Positions 1 to 10,516 of a stretch of DNA of 64,000 bases are shown piece by piece (positions within the stretch are counted from its first letter, which is position 1; every line of letters begins with the position of its first letter). The notes under the pieces were generated by a model that saw nothing but the letters and a program-made list of their open reading frames with translations, made no database searches and was not told the origin of the DNA. Made by a program: the position numbers and the translations under genes. The DNA is from Streptococcus pantholopis. GTDB taxonomy: Bacteria; Bacillota; Bacilli; Lactobacillales; Streptococcaceae. The stretch is from the NCBI RefSeq assembly GCF_001642085.1, contig NZ_CP014699.1, positions 806,001-870,000 of the forward strand, given 5' to 3'.

Positions 1-1
1 C

Positions 2-3000
2 GGTACCACAGCAACGGCCACCTACACGCCAACTGTTACTCCGGTAACACCGACCGGTGAGAATGTCACCTCAACTGGCTTGCAGGGTGCCACTCAAACG
101 GGCACACCTGTCTTCACAGCCGGTGATCCAAGTGTGCCGCTTGACGACACAGTTCCAGCTGTTTTTGATGATGGGACAACAAGCCGAACTGTTGATGGTG
201 TTGGCACTTACACAGTGGCTCCAGACGGGACAGTGACCTTCGTACCGGAACCGAGCTTTGTAGGGGAAGCCCCATCAGTAACGGTGGTCCGTCAGGATGC
301 CAACGGTACACCAGCAACAGCCACTTACACGCCAACTGTCACTCCGGTAACACCGACCGGTGAGAATGTCACCTCAACTGGCCTGCAGGGAGCTACCCAA
401 ACTGGCACACCTGTCTTCACAGCTGGTGATCCGACTGTGCCAATAGTGGGTTACCAATTGGTTGATCCAGCAAGTGGACAGGCAACGGCTTCAACAACGC
501 TTCCGGCTATGAAAGATGGTGTTCAGGTTGGGACTTATACACTTGCTCCAAGTACGGGAGAGGTCACCTTTGTGCCGAATCCGGACTTTGTGGGCACACC
601 GGATCCGATTGTTGTGGAAGCATCAGATGCCAACGGTACACCAGCAACAGCCACCTACACGCCAACCGTTACTCCGGTAACCCCAACCGGAGAAGATGCC
701 ACCTCAACTGGCCTGCAGGGAGCTACCCAAACTGGCACACCTGTCTTCACAGCCGGTGATCCAAGTGTGCCGCTTGACGACACAGTTCCAGCCACCTTTG
801 ATGATGGGACAACAAGCCGAACTGTTGATGGTGTTGGCACTTACACAGTGGCTCCAGACGGGACAGTGACCTTCGTACCGGAACCGAGCTTTGTAGGGGA
901 AGCCCCATCAGTAACGGTGGTCCGCCAGGATAGCAACGGTACTCAGGCCAGCGCCACCTACACGCCAACTGTTACTCCGGTAACACCGACCGGTGAGAAT
1001 GCCACCTCAACTGGCTTGCAAGGTGCCACCCAGACCGGTACCCCAATCTTCACAGCCGGTGATCCAAGTGTGCCGCTTGATGACACAGTTCCAGCCACCT
1101 TTGATGATGGCACAACAGAAAAAGTGGTTTCTGGTGTTGGCACTTACACAGTGACTCCAGACGGGACAGTGACCTTCGTACCGGAACCGAGCTTTGTAGG
1201 GGAAGCCCCATCAGTAACGGTGGTCCGTCAAGATAGCAACGGTACTCAGGCCAGCGCCACCTACACGCCAACTGTTACTCCGGTAACACCGACCGGAGAA
1301 GATGTCGCCTCAACTGGCTTGCAAGGTGCCACCCAAACGGGCACGCCAATCTTCACAGCCGGCGATCCAAGTGTGCCAATAGTGGGTTACCAATTGGTTG
1401 ATCCAGCAAGTGGACAGGCAACGGCTTCAACAACGCTTCCAGCTATGAAAGATGGTGTTCAGGTTGGGACATATACACTTGAACCAAGTACGGGAGAGGT
1501 CACCTTTGTGCCGAATCCGGACTTTGTGGGCACACCGGATCCAATTGTTGTGGAAGCATCAGATGCCAACGGTACACCAGCAACGGCCACCTACACGCCA
1601 ACTGTTACTCCGGTAACCCCAACCGGAGAAGATGCCACCTCAACTGGCCTGCAGGGAGCTACCCAAACGGGCACACCTGTCTTCACAGCCGGTGATCCAA
1701 GTGTGCCAATAGTGGGTTACCAATTGGTTGATCCGGCAAGTGGACAGGCAACGGCTTCAACAACGCTTCCGGCTATGAAAGACGGCGTTCAGGTTGGGAC
1801 TTATACGCTTGACCCAAGTACGGGAGAGGTCACCTTTGTGCCGAATCCGGACTTTGTGGGCACACCGGATCCGATTGTTGTGGAAGCATCAGACGCTAAC
1901 GGTACCACAGCAACAGCCACCTACACGCCAACTGTTACTCCGGTAACACCGACCGGAGAAGATGCCACCTCAACTGGCCTGCAGGGAGCTACCCAAACCG
2001 GCACACCTGTCTTCACAGCCGGCGATCCAAGTGTGCCGCTTGATGACACAGTTCCAGCTGTCTTTGATGATGGGACAACAGAAAAAGTGGTTTCTGGTGT
2101 TGGCACTTACACAGTGGCTCCAGACGGGACAGTGACCTTCGTACCGGAACCAAGCTTTGTAGGGGAAGCCCCATCAGTAACGGTGGTCCGTCAGGATAGC
2201 AACGGTACTCAGGCCAGCGCCGCCTACACGCCAACTGTTACTCCGGTAACACCGACCGGAGAAGATGTCACCTCAACCGGACTTCAGGGAGCTACTCAAA
2301 CGGGCACACCTGTCTTCACAGCCGGTGATCCAAGTGTGCCGCTTGACGACACAGTTCCAGCTGTTTTTGATGATGGCACAACAAGCCGAACTGTTGATGG
2401 TGTTGGCACTTACACAGTGGCTCCAGACGGGACAGTGACCTTCGTACCGGAACCGAGCTTTGTAGGGGAAGCCCCATCAGTAACGGTGGTCCGTCAGGAT
2501 AGCAACGGTACTCAGGCCAGCGCCGCCTACACGCCAACTGTTACTCCGGTAACACCGACCGGTGAGAATGCCACCTCAACTGGCCTGCAGGGAGCTACCC
2601 AAACGGGCACCCCAATCTTCACAGCCGGCGATCCAAGTGTGCCGCTTGATGACACAGTTCCAGCCACCTTTGATGATGGGACAACAAGCCGAACTGTTGA
2701 TGGTGTTGGCACTTACACAGTGGCTCCAGACGGGACAGTGACCTTCGTACCGGAACCGAGCTTTGTAGGGGAAGCCCCATCAGTAACGGTGGTCCGCCAG
2801 GATAGCAACGGTACTCAGGCCAGCGCCACCTACACGCCAACTGTTACTCCGGTAACACCGACCGGTGAGAATGCCACCTCAACTGGCTTGCAAGGTGCCA
2901 CCCAGACCGGTACCCCAATCTTCACAGCCGGTGATCCAAGTGTGCCAATAGTGGGATACCAATTGGTTGACCCAGTAAGTGGACAAGCGACGGCTTCAAC

Positions 3001-3418
3001 AACGCTTCCGGCTATGAAAGACGGCGTTCAGGTTGGGACTTATACGCTTGACCCAAGTACGGGAGAGGTCACCTTTGTGCCGAATCCGGACTTTGTGGGG
3101 ACACCGGATCCAATTCTTGTGGAAGCGGTAGATACTAATGGCATGACTGTTCGGGCTGCTTATAGTCCGACAGTACTACCAGTGGTACCAGAAGACAGTG
3201 ACAACAGCTCAGAACCACTTCAAGAGCCAGTGCAGACCCCACAAGGTTCAGAGCCTCATGCAGAAAAATCAGCTGTTTCACTCCAACAAAGTAAGTCTAT
3301 CTCAAAACAATCAAATGAGCTTCCAAAAACAGGAGATAATGCTAATTATTTAGCTGTCGTTGGTCTCCTCCTGCTCACTACAGCTTCAAGTCTGATTAAA
3401 CCTCGTAAGAAGCCGTAA
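2..3418 (+). CDS. LPXTG-anchored CshA-type fibrillar surface protein, 3' part
   Basis: This is the C-terminal part of a large wall-anchored adhesin; the reading frame is open at the left edge, so the true start, signal peptide and N-terminal binding region lie outside the window. It has ten full repeats of 101 or 110 residues, each opening LQGATQTGTP and closing near YTPTVTPVTPTG, then a short Ser/Gln/Glu-rich stalk, the sorting signal LPKTGD, a hydrophobic stretch and a positive tail (KPRKKP). The repeats, with GTYTVAPDGTVTFVP and VTVVRQDxNGT cores, match the CshA-type fibril repeat known from Streptococcus gordonii CshA, which forms surface fibrils for adhesion and co-aggregation. Sortase A would link the Thr of LPKTG to peptidoglycan. 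The adhesive target is not inferable. The repeats are nearly identical at DNA level, so copy number is likely to vary between strains. Confidence 0.93.
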   Translation, partial: GTTATATYTPTVTPVTPTGENVTSTGLQGATQTGTPVFTAGDPSVPLDDTVPAVFDDGTTSRTVDGVGTYTVAPDGTVTFVPEPSFVGEAPSVTVVRQDANGTPATATYTPTVTPVTPTGENVTSTGLQGATQTGTPVFTAGDPTVPIVGYQLVDPASGQATASTTLPAMKDGVQVGTYTLAPSTGEVTFVPNPDFVGTPDPIVVEASDANGTPATATYTPTVTPVTPTGEDATSTGLQGATQTGTPVFTAGDPSVPLDDTVPATFDDGTTSRTVDGVGTYTVAPDGTVTFVPEPSFVGEAPSVTVVRQDSNGTQASATYTPTVTPVTPTGENATSTGLQGATQTGTPIFTAGDPSVPLDDTVPATFDDGTTEKVVSGVGTYTVTPDGTVTFVPEPSFVGEAPSVTVVRQDSNGTQASATYTPTVTPVTPTGEDVASTGLQGATQTGTPIFTAGDPSVPIVGYQLVDPASGQATASTTLPAMKDGVQVGTYTLEPSTGEVTFVPNPDFVGTPDPIVVEASDANGTPATATYTPTVTPVTPTGEDATSTGLQGATQTGTPVFTAGDPSVPIVGYQLVDPASGQATASTTLPAMKDGVQVGTYTLDPSTGEVTFVPNPDFVGTPDPIVVEASDANGTTATATYTPTVTPVTPTGEDATSTGLQGATQTGTPVFTAGDPSVPLDDTVPAVFDDGTTEKVVSGVGTYTVAPDGTVTFVPEPSFVGEAPSVTVVRQDSNGTQASAAYTPTVTPVTPTGEDVTSTGLQGATQTGTPVFTAGDPSVPLDDTVPAVFDDGTTSRTVDGVGTYTVAPDGTVTFVPEPSFVGEAPSVTVVRQDSNGTQASAAYTPTVTPVTPTGENATSTGLQGATQTGTPIFTAGDPSVPLDDTVPATFDDGTTSRTVDGVGTYTVAPDGTVTFVPEPSFVGEAPSVTVVRQDSNGTQASATYTPTVTPVTPTGENATSTGLQGATQTGTPIFTAGDPSVPIVGYQLVDPVSGQATASTTLPAMKDGVQVGTYTLDPSTGEVTFVPNPDFVGTPDPILVEAVDTNGMTVRAAYSPTVLPVVPEDSDNSSEPLQEPVQTPQGSEPHAEKSAVSLQQSKSISKQSNELPKTGDNANYLAVVGLLLLTTASSLIKPRKKP
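80..3217 (+). repeat. Ten in-frame 303/330-bp tandem repeats in the surface protein gene
   Basis: Units begin at 80, 383, 713, 1016, 1319, 1649, 1979, 2282, 2585 and 2888. Two types alternate irregularly. Type A (303 bp, 101 aa) carries PLDDTVPAxFDDGTT and was found in units 1, 3, 4, 7, 8 and 9. Type B (330 bp, 110 aa) carries PIVGYQLVDPxSGQ and was found in units 2, 5, 6 and 10. Both share the start, the GTYT core and the end. Type A has subtypes (SRTVDG or EKVVSG) that are mixed between units, which suggests shuffling by recombination or gene conversion. Unit 10 diverges in its last third, where the repeats give way to the wall-spanning stalk. Confidence 0.95.
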
Positions 3419-3547
3419 GCATTTTATGCAAAAGGTGAGATAATGATTTGTTTTGCTGTGCTGACTAGGTTTCTTAAAAATCGAAACAGCAAAAAAAAAG
3501 TCAGTTAGCCACTGTTTTTATGCCTAGCTAGAGATGGCTTTAGCAAA

Positions 3548-3578
3548 GAAGTCTGGAATTTTTTCAGGCTTCTTTTTT
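3548..3578 (+). terminator. Terminator of the surface protein gene
   Basis: GAAGTCTG and CAGGCTTC can pair (one G-T pair) around a short loop and are followed by a run of six T, about 130 bp after the stop codon. This is a typical intrinsic terminator. Confidence 0.7.
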
Positions 3579-3592
3579 GAAAAAAGTGTAGG

Positions 3593-3760
3593 CCGTGTTC
3601 AGTTCCAACAAGATACAGAGGCCGTTAAAAACGTAAAAGGAAAATGGCGGTAAGCTAGAAATCTCTGATTTCGTCTGCGCACCCCTGCCAGAAGAGTGCG
3701 GGCGGCCGCAGGACGACAAAGCCTTCAGACGTTTACGGCTGGCGGTAACTCGGTAACGAT
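3593..3760 (-). repeat. Dispersed linker plus companion element, minus orientation
   Basis: Read on the minus strand, this stretch has the companion element (CTTCTGGCAGGGGTGCGCAG, then GAAATC-aga-GATTTC, then TAGCTTACCGCC) and ends in the linker CGGCCTCTGTATCTTG...GAACTGAACACGGCC. The same parts occur near 48.0, 53.5 and 59.7 kb. Here there is one linker, no full hairpin cassette between linkers, and the order of the companion parts is altered. No gene follows its linker end directly; it faces the terminator of the surface protein gene. The rest of 3419-3983 holds no supported gene; an 85-codon frame at 3696-3953 lies largely within the repeat. Confidence 0.75.
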
Positions 3761-3983
3761 ACAGTCTTCCAGCCCCTCACTCTCCAATTTTCAAGTTCGG
3801 GCTGAACGCATCTGCTGGCTGATGTCCTCCCCGGCTTTTAAGGAGCATGCTCAGTTTTGTTTTTGGTTAAAGTGTATTTTACTAGCTTTTTTACCAGTTT
3901 CAGGAACAAATTTTTTTGCCAGTCGCTTTTTTTTCGTTTTGGTGATAAAATAAAAAAGGAAAAAATGATTAAAGAGATTAAAG

Positions 3984-4865
3984 ATGAAGAAAAGAATTGG
4001 TATTGGCAGGGCGCACAGTAAAATTATTTTAATGGGGGAGCATGCTGTTGTATATGGTTATCCTGCCATCGCTTTGCCTTTGAAAAATATTGAAGTAGAA
4101 TGCCGCATTAAATCGGCAGAACAGCCGCTGGCTTTTGATTTTTATGACCCGCTGTCAACCGCTATATATGCTGCACTGGATTATCTTGGTAAAATTAATG
4201 AAGACACAATCGGTTATGATATTAAATCTCAAGTACCGCAGAAACGCGGTATGGGGTCATCGGCGGCGGTTTCTATTGCGGCTATTCGAGCTGTTTTTGA
4301 TTATTATGACCAGCCGCTTGAGGATAATTGTTTGGAAATTCTGGTGAATCAAGCTGAGATTATTGCGCACAACAATCCCAGCGGCTTGGATGCGAAGACC
4401 TGTTTAAGCGATACCGCTATTAAATTTATTAGAAATATTGGTTTTACTGAACTTGAGCTGAATTTGAATGCCTTTCTGATTATTGCTGATACTGGTATTC
4501 ACGGACATACGCGTGAGGCTGTGGTCAAAGTAGCGCAGTTTGAAGAAATTAACCTTCCTTATTTGGCGCATTTAGGAGAACTTACAGCAGCTGCTGAAAA
4601 ACATATTGCCGCTAAGGACCTTATGGGCCTAGGGCAGGATATGACAGAAGCACATAGCTGCTTACAGAAGATTGCTGTCAGTATCCGTTTGGCAGATTAT
4701 TTAGTACAGGAAGCTCTACAAGCTGGAGCACTCGGAGCTAAATTAAGCGGCGGCGGACTTGGAGGCTGTATTATCGCATTAGCGGAGGATGCCGGCCAAG
4801 CGCAGCACATTGAGCAAAAATTGAAAGAAAAAGGAGCGCTTCACACGTGGATCGAAAAACTGTAA
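3984..4865 (+). CDS. mvk: Mevalonate kinase
   Basis: Phosphorylates mevalonate with ATP to mevalonate-5-phosphate, the first of three ATP steps of the lower mevalonate pathway; cytosolic GHMP kinase. At 293 aa it has the usual length of streptococcal enzymes. The N-terminal region has SKIILMGEHAVVYG (about 12-25), the ATP-binding motif RGMGSSAAVS lies at about 88-97, NPSGLDAKT in the middle carries the active-site Asp, and LSGGGLGGC near residue 255 is the third GHMP motif. It heads the operon mvk-mvaD-mvaK2-fni, overlapping mvaD by 19 bp. A stronger Shine-Dalgarno (AGGA at 3957-3960) precedes an out-of-frame ATG at 3965; the chosen ATG has only a weak site. Confidence 0.96.
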   Translation: MKKRIGIGRAHSKIILMGEHAVVYGYPAIALPLKNIEVECRIKSAEQPLAFDFYDPLSTAIYAALDYLGKINEDTIGYDIKSQVPQKRGMGSSAAVSIAAIRAVFDYYDQPLEDNCLEILVNQAEIIAHNNPSGLDAKTCLSDTAIKFIRNIGFTELELNLNAFLIIADTGIHGHTREAVVKVAQFEEINLPYLAHLGELTAAAEKHIAAKDLMGLGQDMTEAHSCLQKIAVSIRLADYLVQEALQAGALGAKLSGGGLGGCIIALAEDAGQAQHIEQKLKEKGALHTWIEKL

Positions 4866-5782
4866 GTGTTAAATCATATGCCAATATTGCACTTGTTAAA
4901 TACTGGGGAAAAAAAGATGCAGCCAATATGATTCCTTCAACCAGCAGCATCTCTTTAACTCTGGAAAACATGTATACCGAAACACGGCTCTCTTTTCTGC
5001 TTAAAACAGCTGAGCATGATGAATTTTATATTGACGGAATTCGGCAGGATGCCAAAGAACAGGCTAAAATTTCTGCTGTGATTGACCAGTTTCGCAAAAA
5101 CAAGAAACAGTTTGTTAAAGTTGAAACCAGCAATAATATGCCGACGGCTGCTGGTCTGTCCTCCAGTTCCAGCGGTTTATCAGCTCTTGTTAAAGCCTGC
5201 AATGCTCTTTTTGCAGCCGGTTTGAATCAGCAGGAGCTGGCTCAAAAAGCTAAGTTTGCGTCAGGTTCCTCTGCCCGTTCTTTCTTTGGTCCGGTTGCGG
5301 CATGGGATAAGGACAGCGGCGATATTTACCGTGTTCAGACAGATTTGCAGATGGCTATGATTATGCTGGTTTTAAATGCCTCTCCTAAGCCAATTTCCAG
5401 CAGAGAAGGAATGAAGCTGACTGCTCAAACATCAACACAATTTGATCAGTGGGTGCATCAGTCTGAAAAGGACTATGCAGATATGCTGCAGTATTTAAAA
5501 AATAATGATTTCGTCAAAGTAGGTGAGTTAACAGAGCGCAACGCTCTCGCCATGCACGCAACAACAGCTGCTGCGCAGCCTCCTTTTTCCTATCTGACGG
5601 ATGCTTCTTATCAGGCTATGGATTTTGTTAAAAAGCTGCGTCAGCAGGGAGAAAGCTGCTATTTCACTATGGATGCCGGTCCCAATGTTAAGGTGCTGTG
5701 TTTGGAAAAAGACCTTGCTAGACTGTCTGAACGCTTTGCCGATAACTATCAGATTATTGTTTCACGGACAAAGGAGCTTTGA
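4847..5782 (+). CDS. mvaD: Diphosphomevalonate decarboxylase
   Basis: Converts mevalonate-5-diphosphate to isopentenyl diphosphate with ATP-dependent loss of CO2. The family motif SYANIALVKYWGK lies at residues 10-22 and the phosphate-binding loop PTAAGLSSSSSG at about 99-110; 311 aa is close to the family length. The start is GTG at 4847, chosen because AAGGAG at 4831-4836 is well placed before it and the conserved N-terminus follows at once. It overlaps the end of mvk and is followed after 1 bp by mvaK2, so it is cotranscribed and probably translationally coupled. Confidence 0.96.
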   Translation: MDRKTVSVKSYANIALVKYWGKKDAANMIPSTSSISLTLENMYTETRLSFLLKTAEHDEFYIDGIRQDAKEQAKISAVIDQFRKNKKQFVKVETSNNMPTAAGLSSSSSGLSALVKACNALFAAGLNQQELAQKAKFASGSSARSFFGPVAAWDKDSGDIYRVQTDLQMAMIMLVLNASPKPISSREGMKLTAQTSTQFDQWVHQSEKDYADMLQYLKNNDFVKVGELTERNALAMHATTAAAQPPFSYLTDASYQAMDFVKKLRQQGESCYFTMDAGPNVKVLCLEKDLARLSERFADNYQIIVSRTKEL

Positions 5783-5783
5783 A

Positions 5784-7809
<2,026 letters not shown>

Positions 7810-7810
7810 A

Positions 7811-7866
7811 AAAAACAGGTCTAAAACCATCATCATTAGCGATAAGGTTTTAGACCTGTTTTTAAA
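7811..7866. terminator. Bidirectional terminator between fni and the hemolysin III gene
   Basis: AAAACAGGTCTAAAACC and its exact complement GGTTTTAGACCTGTTTT pair around a 17-base loop, with A and T runs on the outer sides. It can serve fni on the plus strand and the convergent minus-strand gene ending at 7880. Confidence 0.92.
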
Positions 7867-7879
7867 GTCCTGTTCAGCT

Positions 7880-8536
7880 TTAGAGCATAAAATAGACAAT
7901 GCCAATATACTGTAAGGCTGAAGCGAGCAGGATAAAAAGATGCCAAATCATATGGTCATAAGGTTTTTTTCTGGCGTAGAAGAAGGCACCGACAGTATAA
8001 GCCAGCCCTCCTCCCAGCATTAAAGCCCAGAAGATAAAACCTGTTTTACTGATAATAGCTGGAATAATAAAGATGACCAGCCATCCCATCAGAAGATAGA
8101 GGAGGAGACTGAATTTTTCATTGATTTTCTTAGAAAAAATTTTATAAAGAATTCCAAAAATCGTTGTTCCCCATTGTAAAAAGATAATGAGATAGCCGAG
8201 CCAGCCCCCGACCAATGAAAGCGCGACAGGAGTATAGCTGCCGGCAATGGCAATATAAATCATACTGTGATCAATGATACGCAGAACATATTTTTGCATG
8301 GATGCATAAGCCATTGCATGGTAGATAGTAGACGACAGAAACATGAGAAAAAGGCTGATGACAAAGACTGACATGCCAACAGCTGCAGTTTGTCCAAAAT
8401 GCTGTGAACTGTAAACAGCTGTGAACGGCAGCAGAAGAAGAGCAATAACAGCTCCGACGGCATGAGTAACGCTGTTTGCTACTTCCTCCCCGAAAGAAAG
8501 CTGTTTGCTGAGTTTGTGAGTAAGACTAGGATTCAT
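7880..8536 (-). CDS. Hemolysin III / TrhA-family membrane protein
   Basis: A 218-aa polytopic protein with about seven membrane segments, of the HlyIII (PAQR-like) family. Visible family features are SVTHAVGA near the N-terminus, SSTIYHAM after the second segment, HSMIYIAIAGSYTPVAL in the middle and HMIWHLFILLASALQY near the end; these His, Ser and Asp residues form the metal-binding site in PAQR relatives. In other bacteria the family (TrhA) affects membrane energetics and fluidity; the hemolysin name comes from a Bacillus cereus protein. It overlaps the DUF1836 gene upstream by 11 bp, so the two are translated together. Confidence 0.9.
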   Translation of the reverse strand: MNPSLTHKLSKQLSFGEEVANSVTHAVGAVIALLLLPFTAVYSSQHFGQTAAVGMSVFVISLFLMFLSSTIYHAMAYASMQKYVLRIIDHSMIYIAIAGSYTPVALSLVGGWLGYLIIFLQWGTTIFGILYKIFSKKINEKFSLLLYLLMGWLVIFIIPAIISKTGFIFWALMLGGGLAYTVGAFFYARKKPYDHMIWHLFILLASALQYIGIVYFML

Positions 8537-8978
8537 TTCTACTTTCCCCTTGAAGTTCTAAAACGAGCTGATGAGTCTGCTGGTACAATTTTAAGGTCTG
8601 ACAGGCTGAAACAACAACAGCCGGAATATTTTCGCTTTTCTCGCCGTTCATACAGGCGACAAAATTGTCATACATGATTTGAGAGTGATTGTCTTGTGTT
8701 AAAATAGCCAGAGTTTGGCTGATTTCCTGAATGGAAAAAACATTTTTTAAGCTGGTTATCACAATGAGACGGGCCAATTGCCTGCGATTATACTTTTTTT
8801 TAACAGGTTTGTCGATGTGTCCGTGTTTGACATAGTTGTTGATCATTGAAGCAGTCAGTCCTTTATCATTGGCTACTCCTGCCTGTTGGCTGATTTGGTT
8901 GACATAAAGAAGAACCTGATCCAGATAGAGATCCAGATTTGGTAGTTCAGTCCATTTTGGATAAACTTGTGCTGACAA
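8526..8978 (-). CDS. DUF1836 domain protein
   Basis: A 150-aa soluble protein of the DUF1836 family, common in Firmicutes and of unknown function. The segment LTASMINNYVKHGHIDKPVKKKYNRRQLARLIVI resembles the helix-turn-helix-like core of the family and looks as if it could bind DNA, so a regulatory role is possible but not shown. It is the first gene of a two-gene minus-strand unit with the hemolysin III-type protein, which it overlaps by 11 bp. Confidence 0.82.
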   Translation of the reverse strand: MSAQVYPKWTELPNLDLYLDQVLLYVNQISQQAGVANDKGLTASMINNYVKHGHIDKPVKKKYNRRQLARLIVITSLKNVFSIQEISQTLAILTQDNHSQIMYDNFVACMNGEKSENIPAVVVSACQTLKLYQQTHQLVLELQGESRNES

Positions 8979-9060
8979 ACTGTTTTAGCCTCCTTATTAT
9001 CTAGTATCTATAACTAGATTATATAATTTTAATAACTCAATGTCAAGGAAAGAAATTGTA

Positions 9061-9086
9061 AAAAAAGGCTGGGACAAAAGCCCTGC
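9061..9086 (-). terminator. GGGAC-type hairpin, terminator of mvaS-mvaA
   Basis: On the minus strand GGCAGGGC and GTCCCAGCC pair and are followed by six T. It lies about 130 bp after mvaA. The same motif (AGGCTGGGAC...GTCCTGCC) recurs after ysxC and after thrB, as a dispersed family of terminator-like hairpins. The rest of 8979-9217 shows nothing else. Confidence 0.7.
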
Positions 9087-9217
9087 CTCCTTTCACTTTT
9101 TAGGTATATTGTCCCACTCTCTTTTGTCTTTATCAGGATACAGCAAATAATACCATTACTCTCAGGATTTTTAACTTATCAGTCTAAATCAATGAAAGCT
9201 GCTTCAAGACTGAAAAA

Positions 9218-10516
9218 CTATTTCTGTGAACTGTGGGCATTTTGCTGACGTAGATCTGACAAGATAGCTTTTGCTTTTTCAAGATTCATGGGCTTAGTTT
9301 CTATGAGCTGACTGACGACAGCAGCCACTTCACCTTCCTTTGCTCCGGCTGACAGTGCTAAAGATTTAGCTTGGAGTTTCATATGGCCAGCTTGAATGCC
9401 GGTGCTGGTTAAAGCTTTTAAGGCAGCAAAGTTTTGTGCTAAACCGACAGAAGCAATAATTTGAGCCAATTCTTTTGCGGAAGGTTCTCCCAGTAAATCA
9501 TGGGCTAAACGGACACTGGGATTAAGGCCGATTGATCCGCCTTTGGTAGCAATAGGCATTGGCAAAGTCAGCTGGCCTTTTAGACTGTTTTCATCGCTAT
9601 CATAGGTCCAAGTTGACAGGCCGCGGTATTGTCCGTCCTTGCAGGCGTATGCATGGGCTCCAGCCTCGATAGCCCGCCAGTCATTGCCGGTAGCTAAAAC
9701 GACGGCATCAATCCCATTGAAAATGCCCTTATTATGTGTACTGGCACGGTAAACATCGGCTTGTGCCAACTGGCTGGCCAGAGCTATTTTGCGGGCAAAC
9801 ACCTGGGCTTGTTCTTTATTGCGGCTGAGAAAACGCAGTTTAATCTGGCATTCAGCAGTAACAAGGGATTTAACGGCATAGTTAGAGAGCACTGCCAGTA
9901 AAGTCCGGCCTCTGGAAAGTTCTTCAAGCGGAGAAGCCAGGGCCTCTGTCATGGTATTAATGATATTGGCTCCCATCGCTTCCTTTGTGTCTACAGTAAG
10001 GTAGACAAGTATCAAGTCATCTTTGGCCTCAACAGATAAATCGCAAGCACCGCCGCCTCGCTTGACAATAGAAGGGTAGGCCTGATTAGCCAAAGATAAT
10101 AAATGTGACTTTTGTGCCAAAATAGCTTCTTGGGCCTTTTCTTTGTCAGTGACATCATAAATAGCCAGCTGACCGACCATTTGGCGGCTATGAATCCGCG
10201 CAGTAAAGCCTCCCGAGCGTTTGATAATCTGTGCAGCAAAACTGGCAGCTGCTACGACAGAAGGCTCTTCTGTGACAAAAGGAACCTGATAAACCTGGTG
10301 GTTGATAAGAAAATCAGGGGCTATGCTAAAAGGTAAAGCCAGTCTGCCAATAACATTTTCTGTGATTTGATCTGCCCGGCTTAAAGAAAGCAGTTCTTCA
10401 TCAGCCAACAGTTGCTGAGAATCATCGGAAAGGAGCTTGTGTTCCTTTAGGTAAGCTGCCCTCTCAGCAGGGGTCTTCCTAGCAAAGCCGGACCAGTTTA
10501 GTTTTTTATTCACCAT
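9218..10516 (-). CDS. mvaA: Hydroxymethylglutaryl-CoA reductase, class II
   Basis: Reduces HMG-CoA to mevalonate using two NAD(P)H; the committed step into the pathway completed by the operon at 4-7.8 kb. At 432 aa it is of class II (bacterial) size and lacks membrane segments. Visible are the N-terminal Trp/Phe helix (LNWSGFARKT), ENVIGRLALPFSIAPDF with the catalytic Glu, MGANIINTMTE (substrate and cofactor region) and NKGIFNGIDAV. ATG at 10516 is preceded by AAGGTGG and overlaps the mvaS end by 11 bp, so synthase and reductase are coupled. Confidence 0.96.
   Translation of the reverse strand: MVNKKLNWSGFARKTPAERAAYLKEHKLLSDDSQQLLADEELLSLSRADQITENVIGRLALPFSIAPDFLINHQVYQVPFVTEEPSVVAAASFAAQIIKRSGGFTARIHSRQMVGQLAIYDVTDKEKAQEAILAQKSHLLSLANQAYPSIVKRGGGACDLSVEAKDDLILVYLTVDTKEAMGANIINTMTEALASPLEELSRGRTLLAVLSNYAVKSLVTAECQIKLRFLSRNKEQAQVFARKIALASQLAQADVYRASTHNKGIFNGIDAVVLATGNDWRAIEAGAHAYACKDGQYRGLSTWTYDSDENSLKGQLTLPMPIATKGGSIGLNPSVRLAHDLLGEPSAKELAQIIASVGLAQNFAALKALTSTGIQAGHMKLQAKSLALSAGAKEGEVAAVVSQLIETKPMNLEKAKAILSDLRQQNAHSSQK

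Noticed and set aside
114..2840. Several minus-strand frames of 61 and 73 codons within the surface protein gene
   Set aside because: They recur with the repeat period and are antisense shadows of the repeats.
3696..3953. 85-codon plus-strand frame before mvk
   Set aside because: It consists mostly of the dispersed companion element and an A/T-rich promoter region, with no ribosome site or protein-like pattern.
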